This document shows, piece by piece, positions 1 to 9,655 of a DNA stretch of 60,801 nucleotides (position 1 is its first letter; every line of letters begins with the position of its first letter). Source of the DNA: an uncultured Spirochaetaceae bacterium (GTDB lineage: Bacteria > Spirochaetota > Spirochaetia > Sphaerochaetales > Sphaerochaetaceae); NCBI GenBank assembly GCA_944388955.1, contig CALXKJ010000013.1, positions 1-60,801 on the forward strand, in the 5' to 3' direction. The notes under the pieces are model-generated. The model worked only from the letters and a program-made list of their open reading frames with translations, did no database searches and had not been told where the DNA came from. Position numbers and translations under genes: made by a program.

Positions 1-69
1 TATGGGAAGAAGATTCTTGTGCTCAAAGGCGCAGCTTCCAATCTCAATAGCTTCTATGGTGAGAGATAA
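1..69 (+). CDS. rplD: 50S ribosomal protein L4, C-terminal end (partial)
   Basis: The first 22 codons from the window edge form an open frame ending KKILVLKGAASNLNSFYGER then TAA, eight bases before the L23 gene. The sequence itself is too short to prove identity. L4 is inferred because rplD directly precedes rplW in the conserved S10 operon order. The rest of the gene lies outside the window. Confidence 0.6.
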   Translation, partial: YGKKILVLKGAASNLNSFYGER

Positions 70-77
70 GGAGAAGA

Positions 78-383
78 ATGATGAGAGCAGATAGGGTAAT
101 CATTGAACCGATTCTCAGTGAGAAGTCGAATCTTGTTCGCGAAGGTGAGTGCAAGAAGTACACATTCCGTGTCGATCCTGCAGCTAACAAGTTCGAGATC
201 ATGGCAGCTGTTAAGGAGACATTCAATGTTGAGTGCACAAAGTGCAACGTGATGAATGTCAAAGGCAAGCCAAAGTTCTCCAGAGGTAAGGGCGGCTACA
301 TTAAGGGCTATACCCCATCCTGGAAGAAGGCAATCGTAACTCTGGCCAAGGGTGAGTCAATCCAGGCCATTGAGAGTGTATAA
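78..383 (+). CDS. rplW: 50S ribosomal protein L23
   Basis: L23 (101 aa) binds 23S rRNA at the polypeptide exit tunnel and docks trigger factor and SRP. The N-terminal [11 protein letters not shown] stretch and the basic [13 protein letters not shown] loop are family hallmarks, and length is normal. The start is ATGATG after a GGAG, so translation may begin at 78 or 81. It is co-transcribed with rplD and rplB in the S10 block. Confidence 0.96.
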   Translation: MMRADRVIIEPILSEKSNLVREGECKKYTFRVDPAANKFEIMAAVKETFNVECTKCNVMNVKGKPKFSRGKGGYIKGYTPSWKKAIVTLAKGESIQAIESV

Positions 384-397
384 GGAGATTAAGGAAA

Positions 398-1222
398 ATG
401 GCTCTTAAGACATATAAACCAAATACTCCTGGTCTCCGCCAGAGGATCGTCCTTGTACGCTCCGAGATTACGGCAGACAAGCCGGAGAAGTCACTTACAA
501 AGAATCTCCATAAGCATGCTGGCCGCGATACATTCGGTCGCGTAAGTGTACGTCGCCGTGGCGGTGGTCATAAGCGTGCATACAGAATCATTGATTTCCG
601 CCGTGACAAGTATGGTGTTCCAGGCGTTGTCAAGACGATTGAATATGATCCGAACAGAAGCGTTAATATCGCACTTGTTTTCTACAAGGACGGTGAGAAG
701 CGCTACATCCTCGCTCCAAAGGGAATTGCAGTAGGAACAACAGTCGTTTCAGGACCAGCAGCTCCGCTTACAGTGGGCAATGCTCTTCCTCTTAAGAATA
801 TTCCGCTTGGTATGACAGTACACAACGTCGAGCTCAATCTCGGTCGTGGCGGACAGCTTGTACGCTCTGCTGGACTTGGTGCTGATGTTGTTGCTAAGGA
901 AGGTGACTATGTCACACTCCGCCTGCCTTCGGGTGAGATGAGAATGGTTTTCGGCGAGTGCTACGCAACAATCGGTGTGCTCGGCAACGAGGATCACATG
1001 AATATTTCTCTTGGTAAGGCTGGTGCTTCAAGACACCTTGGCAGAAGACCAAAGGTCAGAGGTGTTGTCATGAACCCAATCGACCATCCACATGGTGGTG
1101 GTGAAGGCAAGACAGCTGCGGGACGCCATCCGGTGACACCGTGGGGCAAGCCGACCAAGGGTGGAAAGACACGCTCGAAGAAGAAGCCGTCTAACAGATT
1201 CATCGTCAAGAGACGCAAGTAG
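398..1222 (+). CDS. rplB: 50S ribosomal protein L2
   Basis: L2 (274 aa) is a primary 23S rRNA binder needed for subunit association and peptidyl transfer. The C-terminal signature [20 protein letters not shown], with the invariant histidine, is intact and the tail is strongly basic ([12 protein letters not shown]). The length matches the family. It lies 14 bases after rplW and 12 bases before rpsS in the same operon. Confidence 0.98.
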   Translation: MALKTYKPNTPGLRQRIVLVRSEITADKPEKSLTKNLHKHAGRDTFGRVSVRRRGGGHKRAYRIIDFRRDKYGVPGVVKTIEYDPNRSVNIALVFYKDGEKRYILAPKGIAVGTTVVSGPAAPLTVGNALPLKNIPLGMTVHNVELNLGRGGQLVRSAGLGADVVAKEGDYVTLRLPSGEMRMVFGECYATIGVLGNEDHMNISLGKAGASRHLGRRPKVRGVVMNPIDHPHGGGEGKTAAGRHPVTPWGKPTKGGKTRSKKKPSNRFIVKRRK

Positions 1223-1234
1223 TAGGAGTAGAAA

Positions 1235-1507
1235 GTGGCAAGGTCAATCAAGAAAGGCCCTTTTATTGAAGAGAAGCTTCTCAAGAGGGTCATGGAAGCA
1301 AATAAGACTAATCAGAAGCAGATGATCAAGACCTACTCACGTAGCTCTACAATCATCCCTGAGATGGTCGGACAGACAATCTCTGTGTATAACGGCAAGA
1401 CTTGGGTTCCTGTCTACGTGACTGAGAATCTCGTAGGTCACAAGCTCGGTGAGTTTGCACCTACCCGCATTTTCCGTGGTCACGCATCCGACAAGGCGGC
1501 TAAGTAA
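1235..1507 (+). CDS. rpsS: 30S ribosomal protein S19
   Basis: S19 (90 aa) sits in the 30S head and contacts S13 and the A-site tRNA. It begins [16 protein letters not shown] and contains the conserved [14 protein letters not shown] and [10 protein letters not shown] segments. The start codon is GTG, placed after a GTAGGAG Shine-Dalgarno. No ATG lies nearby in frame, so the non-ATG start is well supported. Confidence 0.97.
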   Translation: MARSIKKGPFIEEKLLKRVMEANKTNQKQMIKTYSRSSTIIPEMVGQTISVYNGKTWVPVYVTENLVGHKLGEFAPTRIFRGHASDKAAK

Positions 1508-1520
1508 AAGGTAGAAAGCA

Positions 1521-1877
1521 ATGGAAACTAAGAAAGGTTATAAAGCAGTTGCCAAGTATCTTCTGGTATCTCCTTCAAAAGTACGCCCGGTAGCGGATCT
1601 TGTCCGCGGCAAGGGATACACGGAGGCGGTTGCCATTCTCGAGGCAATGCCGCAGAAGGGTGCAAGGCTCATCCTTAAGGTTCTTAAGTCCGCTGGTGCC
1701 AATGCACTTAACCAGAACAGGATGATGGATGAGGATTCCCTCTATGTCTCCGAGCTTAAGATCGATGACGGTCCAAGGCTCAAGAGGGTATGGCCGCGTT
1801 CCCATGGAAAGCGCGATATCCTTCTAAGGAGGATGTCTCATATCACTGTCGTAGTTGACGAGAAGGTGGGAAGATAA
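1521..1877 (+). CDS. rplV: 50S ribosomal protein L22
   Basis: L22 (118 aa) lines the exit tunnel with its extended hairpin loop. Family signatures visible are [15 protein letters not shown] near residue 20 and [21 protein letters not shown] at the end, the loop that macrolide-resistance mutations alter. The stop codon overlaps the rpsC start as TAATG, indicating translational coupling. Confidence 0.97.
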   Translation: METKKGYKAVAKYLLVSPSKVRPVADLVRGKGYTEAVAILEAMPQKGARLILKVLKSAGANALNQNRMMDEDSLYVSELKIDDGPRLKRVWPRSHGKRDILLRRMSHITVVVDEKVGR

Positions 1878-2587
1878 TGGGCCAGAAAGTTAATCCAATC
1901 GGACTTAGATTAGGTGTAAACAAGACTTGGGAGTCCAAGTGGTATGTCGATCCAAGGGAGTATATGGATACACTCCATGAGGATCTTAAGCTCAGGAAGG
2001 CACTTCTTGCCGCACCTGAGGTATCTGGAGCTGAGATAAGCGATGTTGAGATTATCCGCAAGCCAGGACGCATTACACTCGTTGTCGGTACAGCGAGACC
2101 AGGCATCATCATCGGTGCAAAGGGTGCTAATGTTGAGAAGCTTTGCGAGAAAATCCAGAAGCTTACAGAGAAGAAAGTCCAGATTAAGATCCGTGAGATC
2201 AAGAAGGCAGAGTGCGACGCTCAGCTTATCGCTCAGAGCATTGCCCGCCAGCTTGAGAACCGTGGCGCTTTCAGACGTGCAATGAAGAATGCAGTCTCAA
2301 GAGCAATCAACGGTGGTGTTCAGGGAATCAAGATCCAGTGCTCAGGTCGTCTCGGCGGAGCTGAGATGAAGAGAACGGAATGGATGAAGGAAGGACGTGT
2401 ACCTCTTCATACTCTCCGTGCTGACATCGACTACGGAACAGCTACAGCAAACACGACATTCGGCTGCATCGGAGTCAAGGTATGGGTCTTCAATGGTGAG
2501 ATCTATGATCATGGCAAGGCTGAGGATGAGACTGTCGGAACGCTTGTAAAGAAGAAGACAGCTGAGACAGCTGAGGCAAGGAGCTGA
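1877..2587 (+). CDS. rpsC: 30S ribosomal protein S3
   Basis: S3 (236 aa) forms part of the mRNA entry channel. It starts [13 protein letters not shown] and carries a type II KH domain with the GXXG loop in [15 protein letters not shown], followed by the C-terminal S3 domain ([16 protein letters not shown]). Its ATG shares a base with the rplV stop. A short acidic/alanine tail ([11 protein letters not shown]) extends past the core. Confidence 0.98.
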   Translation: MGQKVNPIGLRLGVNKTWESKWYVDPREYMDTLHEDLKLRKALLAAPEVSGAEISDVEIIRKPGRITLVVGTARPGIIIGAKGANVEKLCEKIQKLTEKKVQIKIREIKKAECDAQLIAQSIARQLENRGAFRRAMKNAVSRAINGGVQGIKIQCSGRLGGAEMKRTEWMKEGRVPLHTLRADIDYGTATANTTFGCIGVKVWVFNGEIYDHGKAEDETVGTLVKKKTAETAEARS

Positions 2588-2591
2588 GAAA

Positions 2592-3008
2592 ATGCTTAGT
2601 CCTAAGAGAATAAAGTTCAGAAAGAAGCAGCGTGGTGAGCGTCACGGCGTTGCGCACAGAGGTAACACTCTTGCATTCGGTGAGTACGGACTTATGGCTA
2701 CTGAGCCCAGGTGGATCACGAACCGCCAGATTGAGGCTGCCCGTGTTGCGATGACTCGTCACGTAAAGCGTGGTGGCAAGGTATGGATCCGCATCTATCC
2801 TGATATGCCGTACACAAAGAAGCCTGCTGAGACAAGGCAGGGTAACGGAAAGGGAAGCCCTGAGGGATGGGTAGCTGTTGTAAAGACAGGTGCAATCATG
2901 TTCGAGATGGGCGGTGTTGATGAAGCACTTGCGAGAGAGGCTCTTGAGCTTGCTGCATCAAAGCTCCCGATCAAGACGAAGTTCGTCGTCCGCTCGGAGA
3001 TGGAGTGA
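2592..3008 (+). CDS. rplP: 50S ribosomal protein L16
   Basis: L16 (138 aa) helps position the acceptor arm of A-site tRNA. The start [15 protein letters not shown] and the internal [14 protein letters not shown] motif are typical, and length is standard. Only four bases separate it from rpsC and three from rpmC. Confidence 0.97.
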   Translation: MLSPKRIKFRKKQRGERHGVAHRGNTLAFGEYGLMATEPRWITNRQIEAARVAMTRHVKRGGKVWIRIYPDMPYTKKPAETRQGNGKGSPEGWVAVVKTGAIMFEMGGVDEALAREALELAASKLPIKTKFVVRSEME

Positions 3009-3011
3009 GTT

Positions 3012-3224
3012 ATGAAGAAGTCTTATAAGAATCTCAGCTATAAAGAGATGGAAGCAGAGCTTGCCAAGCTCAGAAAAGAGTTGATTGATCTCAGATTGCA
3101 GAAGGTTCTCAGTCACCTTGACAACCCGATGCGTCTCAGGACAATCAGAAGGGATATCGCCCGCCTCAATACACGCATCCACGCTGTGGATATCGGTATT
3201 GCTGAGAATGGCGGAGATAAGTGA
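3012..3224 (+). CDS. rpmC: 50S ribosomal protein L29
   Basis: L29 (70 aa) is a two-helix protein beside L23 at the tunnel exit. The sequence is helix-rich with [15 protein letters not shown] and a second helix [17 protein letters not shown], both expected for the family. Its TGA stop overlaps a possible GTG start for rpsQ. Confidence 0.95.
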   Translation: MKKSYKNLSYKEMEAELAKLRKELIDLRLQKVLSHLDNPMRLRTIRRDIARLNTRIHAVDIGIAENGGDK

Positions 3225-3238
3225 GAGAGGCACGGAAG

Positions 3239-3490
3239 ATGGAAGCAAATAAGAAGAAAATGACAGGAATCGTCGTAAGCGATAAGATGGACAAGACCAT
3301 TGTTGTCGAGATTACGAACAGAACCCTTCATCCGATCTACAAGAAGTACGTTGTCTCCACAAAGAAGGTAAAGGCTCATGATGAGAATAATGATGCCCAC
3401 TTCGGAGATACAGTTCGCGTAGTCGAGTGCCGCCACCTCTCTAAGGATAAGTGCTGGCGCCTCGAGGAAATCGTCGAGAGAGCACGTTAA
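3239..3490 (+). CDS. rpsQ: 30S ribosomal protein S17
   Basis: S17 (83 aa from this ATG) is an OB-fold primary 16S rRNA binder. The core [16 protein letters not shown] and the later [19 protein letters not shown] match the family. The ATG at 3239 is preferred because family members begin a few residues before the first beta strand. A GTG at 3221 that overlaps the rpmC stop would add six residues and cannot be excluded. Confidence 0.95.
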   Translation: MEANKKKMTGIVVSDKMDKTIVVEITNRTLHPIYKKYVVSTKKVKAHDENNDAHFGDTVRVVECRHLSKDKCWRLEEIVERAR

Positions 3491-3501
3491 GGAGAATCGC
3501 C

Positions 3502-3867
3502 ATGATACAGATGCAGACTTATCTTAATGTCGCAGATAACAGCGGTGCAAAGCGTGTGCAGTGCATCAAGGTTCTCGGCGGCAGCCACAGATACGTTGCC
3601 GGAGTAGGTGACATCATCGTCGTGGCAGTCAAGGACGCTCTCCCGAACGGAGCCATCAAGAAGGGCGATGTTCTCAAGGCAGTAGTAGTCCGCACTAAGA
3701 AGGAATACCGCAGACCTGACGGTACCTATATCAGGTTCGATGACAACGCATGCGTAGTCATTGATGCCAACAATAACCCACGCGGTAAGCGTATCTTCGG
3801 GCCAGTCGCGAGAGAGCTTCGTGACAACTATATGAAGATCGTTTCACTTGCACCGGAAGTGTTGTAG
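3502..3867 (+). CDS. rplN: 50S ribosomal protein L14
   Basis: L14 (121 aa) is a beta-barrel protein at the subunit interface. It begins [20 protein letters not shown] and has the family signature [20 protein letters not shown]. The frame is open upstream into rpsQ, but the ATG at 3502, after AAGGAGAATCGCC, gives the standard protein length. Confidence 0.97.
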   Translation: MIQMQTYLNVADNSGAKRVQCIKVLGGSHRYVAGVGDIIVVAVKDALPNGAIKKGDVLKAVVVRTKKEYRRPDGTYIRFDDNACVVIDANNNPRGKRIFGPVARELRDNYMKIVSLAPEVL

Positions 3868-3876
3868 GAGTTCTGT

Positions 3877-4176
3877 ATGAGACTGAAGAAGAATGACACA
3901 GTCAGGATCATTGCCGGAAAGGATAAGGGCCTTGAAGGCAAGATCATCCAGATCGATCCAAAGTCGGAGAGAGTTGTTGTCCAGGGCCGCAACATGGTTA
4001 CAAAGACCATGAAGAAGAGAAACCCGCAGGACAAGGGTGGAATCATGGAAGTCGAAGCTCCGATTCATGTTTCCAATGTACAGCTCGTATCCAAGGGCGG
4101 AGTATCCAGAGTTGGATACAAGATTGAGAACGGAAAGAAAGTCCGTTACGCAAAGAAGACAGGAGAGGTGCTCTGA
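3877..4176 (+). CDS. rplX: 50S ribosomal protein L24
   Basis: L24 (99 aa) is an early assembly protein with an N-terminal KOW motif, seen here as [20 protein letters not shown]. The middle [20 protein letters not shown] is also conserved. It is followed by rplE after a single base, so the two are tightly coupled. Confidence 0.96.
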   Translation: MRLKKNDTVRIIAGKDKGLEGKIIQIDPKSERVVVQGRNMVTKTMKKRNPQDKGGIMEVEAPIHVSNVQLVSKGGVSRVGYKIENGKKVRYAKKTGEVL

Positions 4177-4177
4177 T

Positions 4178-4738
4178 ATGGCAGAAGAGAAGTTTGTACC
4201 GAATTTCAAGAAGAAGTATCTTGAGACAGTTGCACCTCAGCTTATGAAGGATTTTGCTTTCAAGTCCACGATGCAGATTCCAAAGCTTGAGAAGATCACT
4301 GTTTCCGTTGGTGTTGGTGAAGCAACAACAAACAAGAAGCTTCTCGATGCTGCTGTTAAGGAACTTGAGCAGATTACCGGTCAGCATGTCGTAAAGACAA
4401 AGGCTAGAAAGTCCATTGCTAACTTCAAAGTCCGTGAAGGCCAGGAGATTGGTGCGATGGTTACACTCAGAGGAGACAATATGTGGTACTTCCTCGAGCG
4501 TCTCATCTGCATTGCTCTTCCTCGTGTTAAGGACTTCAGAGGTGTCAATCCAAACGCTTTCGATGGCCACGGGAACTATTCACTCGGAATCACTGAGCAG
4601 ATAATCTTCCCAGAGATTGACTATGACAAGATCGAGAGAATCAGCGGTCTGAATATCGCTATCGTCACGACAGCTCAGAACGATGAGCAGGGCTATGCTC
4701 TTCTCAAGGCTCTCGGCATGCCGTTCGCTGCAAAGTAA
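4178..4738 (+). CDS. rplE: 50S ribosomal protein L5
   Basis: L5 (186 aa) binds 5S rRNA and contacts P-site tRNA. Recognisable segments are [34 protein letters not shown] and the C-terminal RDFRGVN...[10 protein letters not shown] region. The frame is open upstream inside rplX, but the ATG at 4178 lies one base after the rplX TGA, gives the family length, and follows the GGAGAGG within rplX. Confidence 0.97.
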   Translation: MAEEKFVPNFKKKYLETVAPQLMKDFAFKSTMQIPKLEKITVSVGVGEATTNKKLLDAAVKELEQITGQHVVKTKARKSIANFKVREGQEIGAMVTLRGDNMWYFLERLICIALPRVKDFRGVNPNAFDGHGNYSLGITEQIIFPEIDYDKIERISGLNIAIVTTAQNDEQGYALLKALGMPFAAK

Positions 4739-4749
4739 GGAGCTTATAG

Positions 4750-4935
4750 ATGGCAAAGACGTCACTTATCGTAAAGTCAAGAAAGGAGCCTAAGTTCTCC
4801 ACACGCAGGTACCACCGCTGCCGTATATGCGGTCGTCCTCGTGGATATATGCGCCAGTTTGATATGTGCAGGATCTGCTTCAGGAAGCTGGCTAGCGAAG
4901 GCCAGATCCCTGGCGTAACGAAGTCGAGCTGGTAG
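4750..4935 (+). CDS. rpsN: 30S ribosomal protein S14, zinc-binding type
   Basis: S14 (61 aa) of the short zinc (C+) form binds in the 30S head. The four ligands are two CxxC pairs, CRIC and CRIC, spaced by [12 protein letters not shown]. The zinc-free long form seen in enterobacteria is absent here. The start [12 protein letters not shown] follows an AAGGAG sequence. Confidence 0.97.
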   Translation: MAKTSLIVKSRKEPKFSTRRYHRCRICGRPRGYMRQFDMCRICFRKLASEGQIPGVTKSSW

Positions 4936-4946
4936 GAGTTGAGAGT

Positions 4947-5345
4947 ATGGCAGTTAGTGATCCAATTGCAGATATGCTGACTAAGATCAGAAATGCTAGT
5001 CAGGCAAAGCATGAGAAGGTTGATATAACAGCCTCCAATCTTAAGCTGCAGATCATCAAGATCCTTAAGAACGAAGGCTTTATCAAGAATTTCAAGAAGG
5101 TCACAAAGGATGACATCACATATATCCGTGTCTTCCTTAAGTACACAGACAATCAGTCTCCTGTACTTCATGGCCTTAAGCGTATCTCCACACCTGGTCG
5201 CCGTGTTTACTGCGGTTACAAGGATATGCCATCCGTTTACAACGGAATCGGTGTAGTGGTTGTCTCTTCTTCGACAGGTGTCATCACAGGCAAGAAGGCT
5301 AAGGAAGCCAGAGTCGGTGGTGAAATCATCTGCACGATCTGGTAA
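4947..5345 (+). CDS. rpsH: 30S ribosomal protein S8
   Basis: S8 (132 aa) is a primary 16S rRNA binder and often the translational repressor of the spc operon. Conserved stretches are [13 protein letters not shown] at the N-terminus, [12 protein letters not shown] and [15 protein letters not shown]. The start follows GGAG and length is standard. Confidence 0.97.
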   Translation: MAVSDPIADMLTKIRNASQAKHEKVDITASNLKLQIIKILKNEGFIKNFKKVTKDDITYIRVFLKYTDNQSPVLHGLKRISTPGRRVYCGYKDMPSVYNGIGVVVVSSSTGVITGKKAKEARVGGEIICTIW

Positions 5346-5356
5346 GGAGCGATAGA

Positions 5357-5899
5357 ATGTCCAGAATAGGTAAGCTTCCGGTTCAGATCCCGGAGAAGGT
5401 AACCGTTACTGTAAATAATGGCCATGTGGCTGTGACAGGTCCAAAGGGAAGCCTTGAGCTCCAGACAAGACCTGAAGTCACTGTAGAGGTTAAGGATAAC
5501 GAAGTTGTTGTCACAAGGCGCGATGATGAGAAAGAGTCAAGAAGCTATCATGGACTTTATCGCCAGCTGATCAGAAACATGATCACGGGTGTAACAAGTG
5601 GCTTCCAGAAGGTTCTCCTCATCAACGGAGTTGGCTATAGAGCAGAGGTAAAGGATAACATCCTTACACTCAACCTTGGTTACTCCATGCCGATTGAGTA
5701 CATCATCCCAGAAGGAATCTCCATTGCAGCTGATGGGCCAGCAAAGCTCACAATCAGCGGAATCAGCAAGGAGAAGGTTGGTAAGTGTGCAGCTGAGATC
5801 CGCTCCCTCAGGGGACCTGAGCCGTACAAGGGCAAGGGAATCAAGTACGAAGACGAGACTATCCGCCGCAAGGTTGGTAAGTCCGGTGGCAAGAAATAA
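5357..5899 (+). CDS. rplF: 50S ribosomal protein L6
   Basis: L6 (180 aa) has two related domains and lies near the factor-binding site. Visible motifs are MSRIGKLPVQIPEKV, GPKGSLELQ, INGVGYRAEVKDN, and the C-terminal signature RGPEPYKGKGIKYEDE. The protein ends KVGKSGGKK as in most family members. Confidence 0.98.
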   Translation: MSRIGKLPVQIPEKVTVTVNNGHVAVTGPKGSLELQTRPEVTVEVKDNEVVVTRRDDEKESRSYHGLYRQLIRNMITGVTSGFQKVLLINGVGYRAEVKDNILTLNLGYSMPIEYIIPEGISIAADGPAKLTISGISKEKVGKCAAEIRSLRGPEPYKGKGIKYEDETIRRKVGKSGGKK

Positions 5900-5913
5900 G
5901 GCGGTTTAGAGTT

Positions 5914-6273
5914 ATGAACAGAATGATCGATAAGAATAGAAGGCATGCCAAGAGGAAGGCTCATATCAGAAAGAGAATCTCGGGCACAGCCTCAAGACCG
6001 AGAATGACTGTTTTCAGAAGCAACTATCATATGTATGTCCAGATCATCGATGATACAGTAGGTCATACATTGGTCTCTGCCTCTACCGTAGAAGCCGATC
6101 TCAGAAATCTCAAGAACACAGTCGCCGATGCTGAGAAGCTTGGTGAGATTGCGGGAAAGAGACTTCTCGAGAAGAACATCGATTCCGTGGTTTTCGACCG
6201 CAATGGATATATCTATCATGGAATCGTGAAGAGCATCGCTGACGGCGCTAGAAAGGCCGGAATCAAGTTCTAG
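5914..6273 (+). CDS. rplR: 50S ribosomal protein L18
   Basis: L18 (119 aa) binds 5S rRNA with L5. The basic N-terminus ([16 protein letters not shown]) precedes [20 protein letters not shown], then the C-terminal [20 protein letters not shown]. Start is the ATG after GGCGG; a second ATG four codons in is possible. Confidence 0.96.
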   Translation: MNRMIDKNRRHAKRKAHIRKRISGTASRPRMTVFRSNYHMYVQIIDDTVGHTLVSASTVEADLRNLKNTVADAEKLGEIAGKRLLEKNIDSVVFDRNGYIYHGIVKSIADGARKAGIKF

Positions 6274-6283
6274 GGAGAGCGGT

Positions 6284-6787
6284 ATGGAAAGAAAAGACAG
6301 AGAAGTAAAAGACGGGTGCATCGAGAAGCTCGTCAAGCTCAACCGCGTTGCCAAGGTCGTTAAGGGTGGTAGAAGATTCTCATTCTCCGCTCTTGTAGTA
6401 GTAGGCTATGGCGATGGCCGTGTTGGCTACGGCTTTGGTAAGGCAAACGATGTCACCGATGCTATCAGAAAGGCAACGGATAAGGCTAAGGCACATCTTA
6501 TCACCGTTCCTCTCAAGGGAAGCACTATTCCTCACGACATCACAGGCAAATTCAAGAGCGCAAGCGTTCTTCTCCGCCCAGCTGTTCCTGGTACAGGTGT
6601 TAAGGCTGGTGGAGCTGTCCGCCTCGTATGTGATGCCGCTGGAATCAGAGACATTCTTTCGAAGTCTCTTGGTTCAAGGAATGGAATCAACACAGTCAAG
6701 GCTACATTCGATGCTCTCGAGCATATGTATGATGCCGCAGCTGTTGCAAAAGGCAGAGGCAAGACTCTGAAGGAAATGTGGAGCTAA
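6284..6787 (+). CDS. rpsE: 30S ribosomal protein S5
   Basis: S5 (167 aa) helps maintain decoding accuracy and forms part of the mRNA channel. The double-stranded RNA-binding-like domain is clear ([36 protein letters not shown]), followed by the C-terminal [20 protein letters not shown]. The stop lies five bases before the rpmD ATG. Confidence 0.98.
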   Translation: MERKDREVKDGCIEKLVKLNRVAKVVKGGRRFSFSALVVVGYGDGRVGYGFGKANDVTDAIRKATDKAKAHLITVPLKGSTIPHDITGKFKSASVLLRPAVPGTGVKAGGAVRLVCDAAGIRDILSKSLGSRNGINTVKATFDALEHMYDAAAVAKGRGKTLKEMWS

Positions 6788-6789
6788 TC

Positions 6790-6972
6790 ATGAAACAGAT
6801 CAAGATCACACTCGTAAAGGGACTTGCAGGAACACTTCCAGCACAGAGAGCTACTATCAAGGCTCTCGGGCTGGGAAAGATTTCCAGCTCTGTAGTCCGC
6901 AACGCGGATCCAATCAATCTTGGAATGGTCCGCACAGTTCAGCACCTTGTTAAGGTCGAGGAGGTCCAGTAA
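6790..6972 (+). CDS. rpmD: 50S ribosomal protein L30
   Basis: L30 (60 aa) is a small bacterial large-subunit protein. KQIKITLVKGLAGTLPAQRA and LGMVRTVQHLVKVEE match the family. The ATG at 6790 follows the GGAG that ends rpsE and gives the usual 60 residues; an earlier in-frame codon would add four unneeded residues. The stop shares a base with the rplO start (TAATG). Confidence 0.95.
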   Translation: MKQIKITLVKGLAGTLPAQRATIKALGLGKISSSVVRNADPINLGMVRTVQHLVKVEEVQ

Positions 6973-7403
6973 TGGCACAGATTGTCAAACCACAGGGAGC
7001 AACAACCCGCAAGACAGTAGTTGGCCGTGGCAATGGCTCCGGTATCGGACGCTCCTGCGGACGCGGTCATGATGGACAGAACAGCCGCTCTGGCGGTGGT
7101 GTCCGTCTCGGATTCGAAGGCGGTCAGATGCCACTTTACAGACGTATTGCACGTCGTGGCTTCTCCAACTATCCGTTCAAGATTGAGAGACAGGCTATCT
7201 CCCTCTTTGCTCTTGATGCAGCATATGAGGAAGGTGAGACAGTTTCCGATGCAACACTCCGCGATAAGGGACTTATCAAGGGGACAGCTGAGGCTAAGAT
7301 TCTCGCTGACGGAGAGATTACAAAGAAGCTCACTGTGGAAGGTGTGAAGATTTCAGCTTCTGCAGCCGAGAAGATCAAAGCCGCCGGCGGTGAGATAAAG
7401 TAA
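6972..7403 (+). CDS. rplO: 50S ribosomal protein L15
   Basis: L15 (143 aa) is a late-assembly protein with a glycine- and arginine-rich N-terminus, seen as VGRGNGSGIGRSCGRGHDGQ, then GFEGGQMPLYRRIARRGFSN. The C-terminal globular domain ends VKISASAAEKIKAAGGEI. It is translationally coupled to rpmD and precedes secY by 12 bases. Confidence 0.96.
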   Translation: MAQIVKPQGATTRKTVVGRGNGSGIGRSCGRGHDGQNSRSGGGVRLGFEGGQMPLYRRIARRGFSNYPFKIERQAISLFALDAAYEEGETVSDATLRDKGLIKGTAEAKILADGEITKKLTVEGVKISASAAEKIKAAGGEIK

Positions 7404-7415
7404 AGAAGGGATAGA

Positions 7416-8717
7416 ATGGCAAACACTCTGGTCGACATGTTCAGAATGAAGGATATCAGGAAGAAGATCTTCTTCACTTTCGTCATCCTCGCGGTGACGA
7501 GAATCGGAGCTTCTCTTCCTATCCCGGGCGTGAATCCGGGAGCTGTCCTCAGCTATTTCGAGTCTAACTCGAATTCCTTCACCGAGTATCTGAACTTCTT
7601 CTCCGGTGGTGCTTTCGCTAACTTCTCTATTTTCATGCTAGGGGTCATGCCGTACATCAGCACGCAGATTATCATTCAGCTGCTGATGCTCGTCGTCCCC
7701 TCGCTGAAGAAGCTGGCGCAGGATCCTCAGGGCTCAAAGAAGATTCAGCAGTATACTCGTTACGGCACTATCCTCGTTGCAGCAATCCAGTCTCTTGCGG
7801 CATCAATGTATGCCAGAAGCATTCCTGGTGCGCTTGCAATCGGTACGGTTCCATTCACGATTGTATCAATCATCACAGTCACAGCTGGCTCAATGCTCAT
7901 GGTATGGCTTGGTGAGAAAATCACTCAGCATGGAATCGGCAATGGAATATCTCTGCTGATCTTTGCAGGCATTGTGGCTCGTATCCCATCTGCATCATAT
8001 ACAATGGTAACAAGTGTTGCTCATGGTCTCATGAATCCTGTTGCAATCATCGTTGTTATCATCATGTTCTTCTTCGTTGTTGCTCTTGTTGTATATGAGG
8101 AGAAGGGACAGAGAAAGATTCCTGTTCAGTATGCACGCCGCGTTGTTGGAAGAAAGATGTATGGCTCTCAGAGCTCATATATCCCGTTCAAGATCAATCC
8201 ATCGGGAGTTATTCCGGTCATATTCGCATCTACGCTGCTTTCGTTCCCTCTTCAGCTTGGATACAATTCATCCATCGGCTGGCTCAGGGCAGTTGCGGAC
8301 TTCCTTAATCCTCAGGGTGCACCGTATCTTATTATCTACACCCTCCTGATTATTGCATTCGCATTCTTCTATACGCAGGTAACGCTCAATCCAGTGGAGA
8401 TGGCGAAGAATATACGTGATAATGGCGGATCAGTCCCGGGCGTAAGAAACGAGAAGCTCGAGGAATACCTTACGAAGGTGCTCAATCGCATAGTCCTTCC
8501 AGGTTCCCTCTTCCTTGCTTTCATCGCACTTATCCCGACTCTGATACAGATGTTCTTCTCATTCCCGTCAAATGTTGCTATGCTTTTCGGCGGCACATCG
8601 CTTATCATTCTCGTCGGTGTAGACCTCGAGACAATGAGACAGCTTGATGGAATGATGAAGATGCACCACCACGATGGATTCGTGGATGCCAGAAAGCGCA
8701 GATTCAAGAAATTCTGA
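7416..8717 (+). CDS. secY: Preprotein translocase subunit SecY
   Basis: SecY (433 aa) is the channel subunit of the Sec translocon. About ten hydrophobic segments are visible. Signatures include [16 protein letters not shown] after the first helix, [38 protein letters not shown] in a cytoplasmic loop, and the conserved [14 protein letters not shown] and [12 protein letters not shown] loops. The position between rplO and rpmJ is typical, although adk, map and infA, which often follow secY, are missing. Confidence 0.98.
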   Translation: MANTLVDMFRMKDIRKKIFFTFVILAVTRIGASLPIPGVNPGAVLSYFESNSNSFTEYLNFFSGGAFANFSIFMLGVMPYISTQIIIQLLMLVVPSLKKLAQDPQGSKKIQQYTRYGTILVAAIQSLAASMYARSIPGALAIGTVPFTIVSIITVTAGSMLMVWLGEKITQHGIGNGISLLIFAGIVARIPSASYTMVTSVAHGLMNPVAIIVVIIMFFFVVALVVYEEKGQRKIPVQYARRVVGRKMYGSQSSYIPFKINPSGVIPVIFASTLLSFPLQLGYNSSIGWLRAVADFLNPQGAPYLIIYTLLIIAFAFFYTQVTLNPVEMAKNIRDNGGSVPGVRNEKLEEYLTKVLNRIVLPGSLFLAFIALIPTLIQMFFSFPSNVAMLFGGTSLIILVGVDLETMRQLDGMMKMHHHDGFVDARKRRFKKF

Positions 8718-8731
8718 TAGGAGTTTTCGAA

Positions 8732-8845
8732 ATGAAAGTCAGAGCAAGTGTAAAACCTATTTGCGATAAGTGCAAAGTTATCAGACGTGCTGGTGTTGTA
8801 CGCATTATCTGCGAGAACCCAAAGCACAAGCAGAGACAGAAATAA
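8732..8845 (+). CDS. rpmJ: 50S ribosomal protein L36
   Basis: L36 is a 37-residue zinc-ribbon protein of the large subunit. Translation from the ATG gives [20 protein letters not shown] and continues to NPKHKQRQK before TAA. The zinc ligands are the CDKC pair, the later Cys and the final His, the zinc-binding form. A GGAG lies 8 bases upstream. It sits between secY and rpsM, its usual place. Confidence 0.96.
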   Translation: MKVRASVKPICDKCKVIRRAGVVRIICENPKHKQRQK

Positions 8846-8858
8846 TTAGGAGGCCATG

Positions 8859-9224
8859 ATGGCACGTATAGCAGGTGTTGACCTGCCTAATAAGGCAGTA
8901 AAGATCGCACTGACATATATCTACGGAATCGGAAGGGTTTCCGCAATGCAGATCTGTCAGAAGACCAATATCGATCCGGATGTCAGGATCAACTCCCTCT
9001 CAAGCGATGATCTCGCTCTTCTGAGAAAGGTCATTGAAGAGGAGTATAAGATCGAGGGTCATCTCCGCACTGAGGTAGCTCTCAATATCAAGAGGCTGAT
9101 GGATATCGGCTGCTACAGAGGTCTGAGGCACAGGAAGGGACTTCCTGTCAGAGGTCAGAGAACCAAGACGAACGCTAGGACCAGAAAGGGCAAGAAGAAG
9201 ACCGTCGCCAATAAGAAGAAGTAA
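8859..9224 (+). CDS. rpsM: 30S ribosomal protein S13
   Basis: S13 (121 aa) lies in the 30S head and contacts both tRNAs and L5. It starts [20 protein letters not shown] and holds the conserved [20 protein letters not shown]. Two ATG codons are adjacent. The second, at 8859, is chosen because it has better spacing from AGGAGG and matches the family N-terminus. Confidence 0.97.
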   Translation: MARIAGVDLPNKAVKIALTYIYGIGRVSAMQICQKTNIDPDVRINSLSSDDLALLRKVIEEEYKIEGHLRTEVALNIKRLMDIGCYRGLRHRKGLPVRGQRTKTNARTRKGKKKTVANKKK

Positions 9225-9238
9225 GGGCAGGTGTAAAG

Positions 9239-9616
9239 ATGGCTAACGTAAAGAAGAAGACAAAGAAGACCGTACTTGAAGGTAATGTCTACATTCAGGC
9301 AACTTTCAACAACACGATCATCACAGTTACTGATCTTGCCGGAAATGCTATTTCCTGGGCATCGGCAGGAATGCTTGGATTCCGCGGTGCAAAGAAGTCT
9401 ACGCCATATGCTGCACAGACAACATGTGAGACAGCTGCAAAGAAGGCAATGGACTTCGGTCTCAGGGAAGTCAATGTATTCGTTAAGGGACCTGGTGTTG
9501 GCCGCGAAAGCGCAATCAGAACTCTTGGTGTACTTGGACTTAAGGTCCGCTCTATCAGAGATGTCACACCAATCCCGCATAATGGATGCAGACCGCGCAA
9601 GACTCGCCGTGTCTGA
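9239..9616 (+). CDS. rpsK: 30S ribosomal protein S11
   Basis: S11 (125 aa) forms part of the 30S platform. Conserved segments are [32 protein letters not shown], and the C-terminal [18 protein letters not shown]. The usual downstream partner rpsD is absent and rpoA follows directly after 39 bases. Confidence 0.97.
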   Translation: MANVKKKTKKTVLEGNVYIQATFNNTIITVTDLAGNAISWASAGMLGFRGAKKSTPYAAQTTCETAAKKAMDFGLREVNVFVKGPGVGRESAIRTLGVLGLKVRSIRDVTPIPHNGCRPRKTRRV

Positions 9617-9655
9617 TTGATTCCGGCTCTAAGAGCTGCATAATAAGGAGCGATA

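Noticed and set aside
9617-9655. Terminator between rpsK and rpoA
   Set aside because: GCTC-TAA-GAGC is only a four-base stem without a T-run, so it is unlikely to stop transcription.
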